Assembly: GCA_045128275.1 (NCBI GenBank)
Contig: JBGVRH010000066.1
Span: 1 to 5,258 of the forward strand
Direction of reading: 5' to 3'
Source of the DNA: CAMEON01 sp045128275
GTDB taxonomy: Bacteria; Bacillota; Clostridia; Oscillospirales; CAG-272
DNA: 5,258 bases
Shown here: piece by piece, positions 5,070 through 5,258 of the stretch
How positions within the stretch are numbered: position 1 is the first letter of the stretch
Layout: the number at the start of each line of letters is the position of its first letter
The notes under the pieces: model-generated
What the model was told of the DNA's origin: nothing
Database searches by the model: none
Seen by the model: only the letters and a program-made list of their open reading frames with translations
Position numbers and translations under genes: made by a program

Positions 5070-5258
5070 GAGAAATTCAAATTTGGGTTTATCGCAGAGC
5101 GATAAACCCAAATTTGAAGTGAAAAGTGAAGAGTGAAAAGTGAAGAGTGGAGGTGCAAATCCTTCGGATTTGTCCATTTTTTCGATTGAAATGAAGGAAA
5201 CCGAAGGTTTCCCTCCTCACTTCTTCACTATTCACTATTACCTATTACTTAAATTGCA
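5070..5258. repeat. Palindromic repeat element with AGTGAAR heptamers (element C), runs to the window edge
   Basis: The element starts with the 14-base end shared with element B (5070-5083). A perfect 20-bp inverted repeat with a 3-base loop follows (5076-5095 with 5099-5118) and contains the shared core in both orientations. Five tandem 7-base units of AGTGAAA/AGTGAAG type follow (5118-5152), then hairpins CAAATCC-TTC-GGATTTG (5156-5172) and GGAAACC-GAA-GGTTTCC (5196-5212). A complementary-sense set of related 7-base units (CACTTCTTCACTATTCAC, TATTACC, TATTACT; 5219-5249) forms the other arm. The last bases TTAAATTGCA resemble the inverse of the 3507-3520 end of element B. No protein is encoded. 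The far end may lie beyond the window. Confidence 0.8.

Noticed and set aside
4955..5158. A 67-codon minus-strand frame upstream of the first phosphatase
   Set aside because: It is the translation of the heptamer array and palindrome, runs across the promoter, and overlaps the real gene start.

Overview
The window looks like chromosomal DNA from a gut-type anaerobic Clostridia member, most like the Oscillospirales/Ruminococcaceae. The coding regions are GC-rich and the spacers AT-rich. Ribosome binding sites are strong AAGGAG types, promoters are sigma-A type, one aldo/keto reductase carries Fe-S clusters, and a sodium-pumping decarboxylase membrane module is present. No gene was identified by database search; calls rest on motifs read by eye.

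All five supported genes lie on the minus strand, so transcription runs from high to low coordinates. At 5019-5047 a near-consensus promoter drives two tandem, closely related histidine-phosphatase-family genes (4267-4983, then 3522-4247) that are 19 bp apart. After a 187-bp spacer filled by a palindromic repeat element comes an aldo/keto reductase with two C-terminal 4Fe-4S motifs (2213-3334). A 486-bp spacer follows. It holds further hairpins and repeat sequence, then a promoter (1906-1934), a structured leader with an overlapping intrinsic terminator (1771-1901), and finally a two-gene unit: the beta subunit of a sodium-translocating decarboxylase (581-1726, GTG start) and a small OadG-like subunit with a signal peptide and a Glu/Thr-rich linker (173-562). 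A strong terminator at 29-76 ends this unit. No alpha or biotin-carrier subunit is encoded here.

Two things stand out. First, the leader of the decarboxylase unit has the layout of a transcriptional ON riboswitch and resembles the yybP-ykoY (Mn2+) class. That would place a sodium-pump module under cation-sensing RNA control. Second, three intergenic spacers share a 15-base core (AAATTTGGGTTTATC). Two of them carry arrays of 7-base units arranged as large imperfect palindromes, although the heptamer sequence differs between them. They look like a family of small non-coding repeat elements that sit at or just after stop codons.
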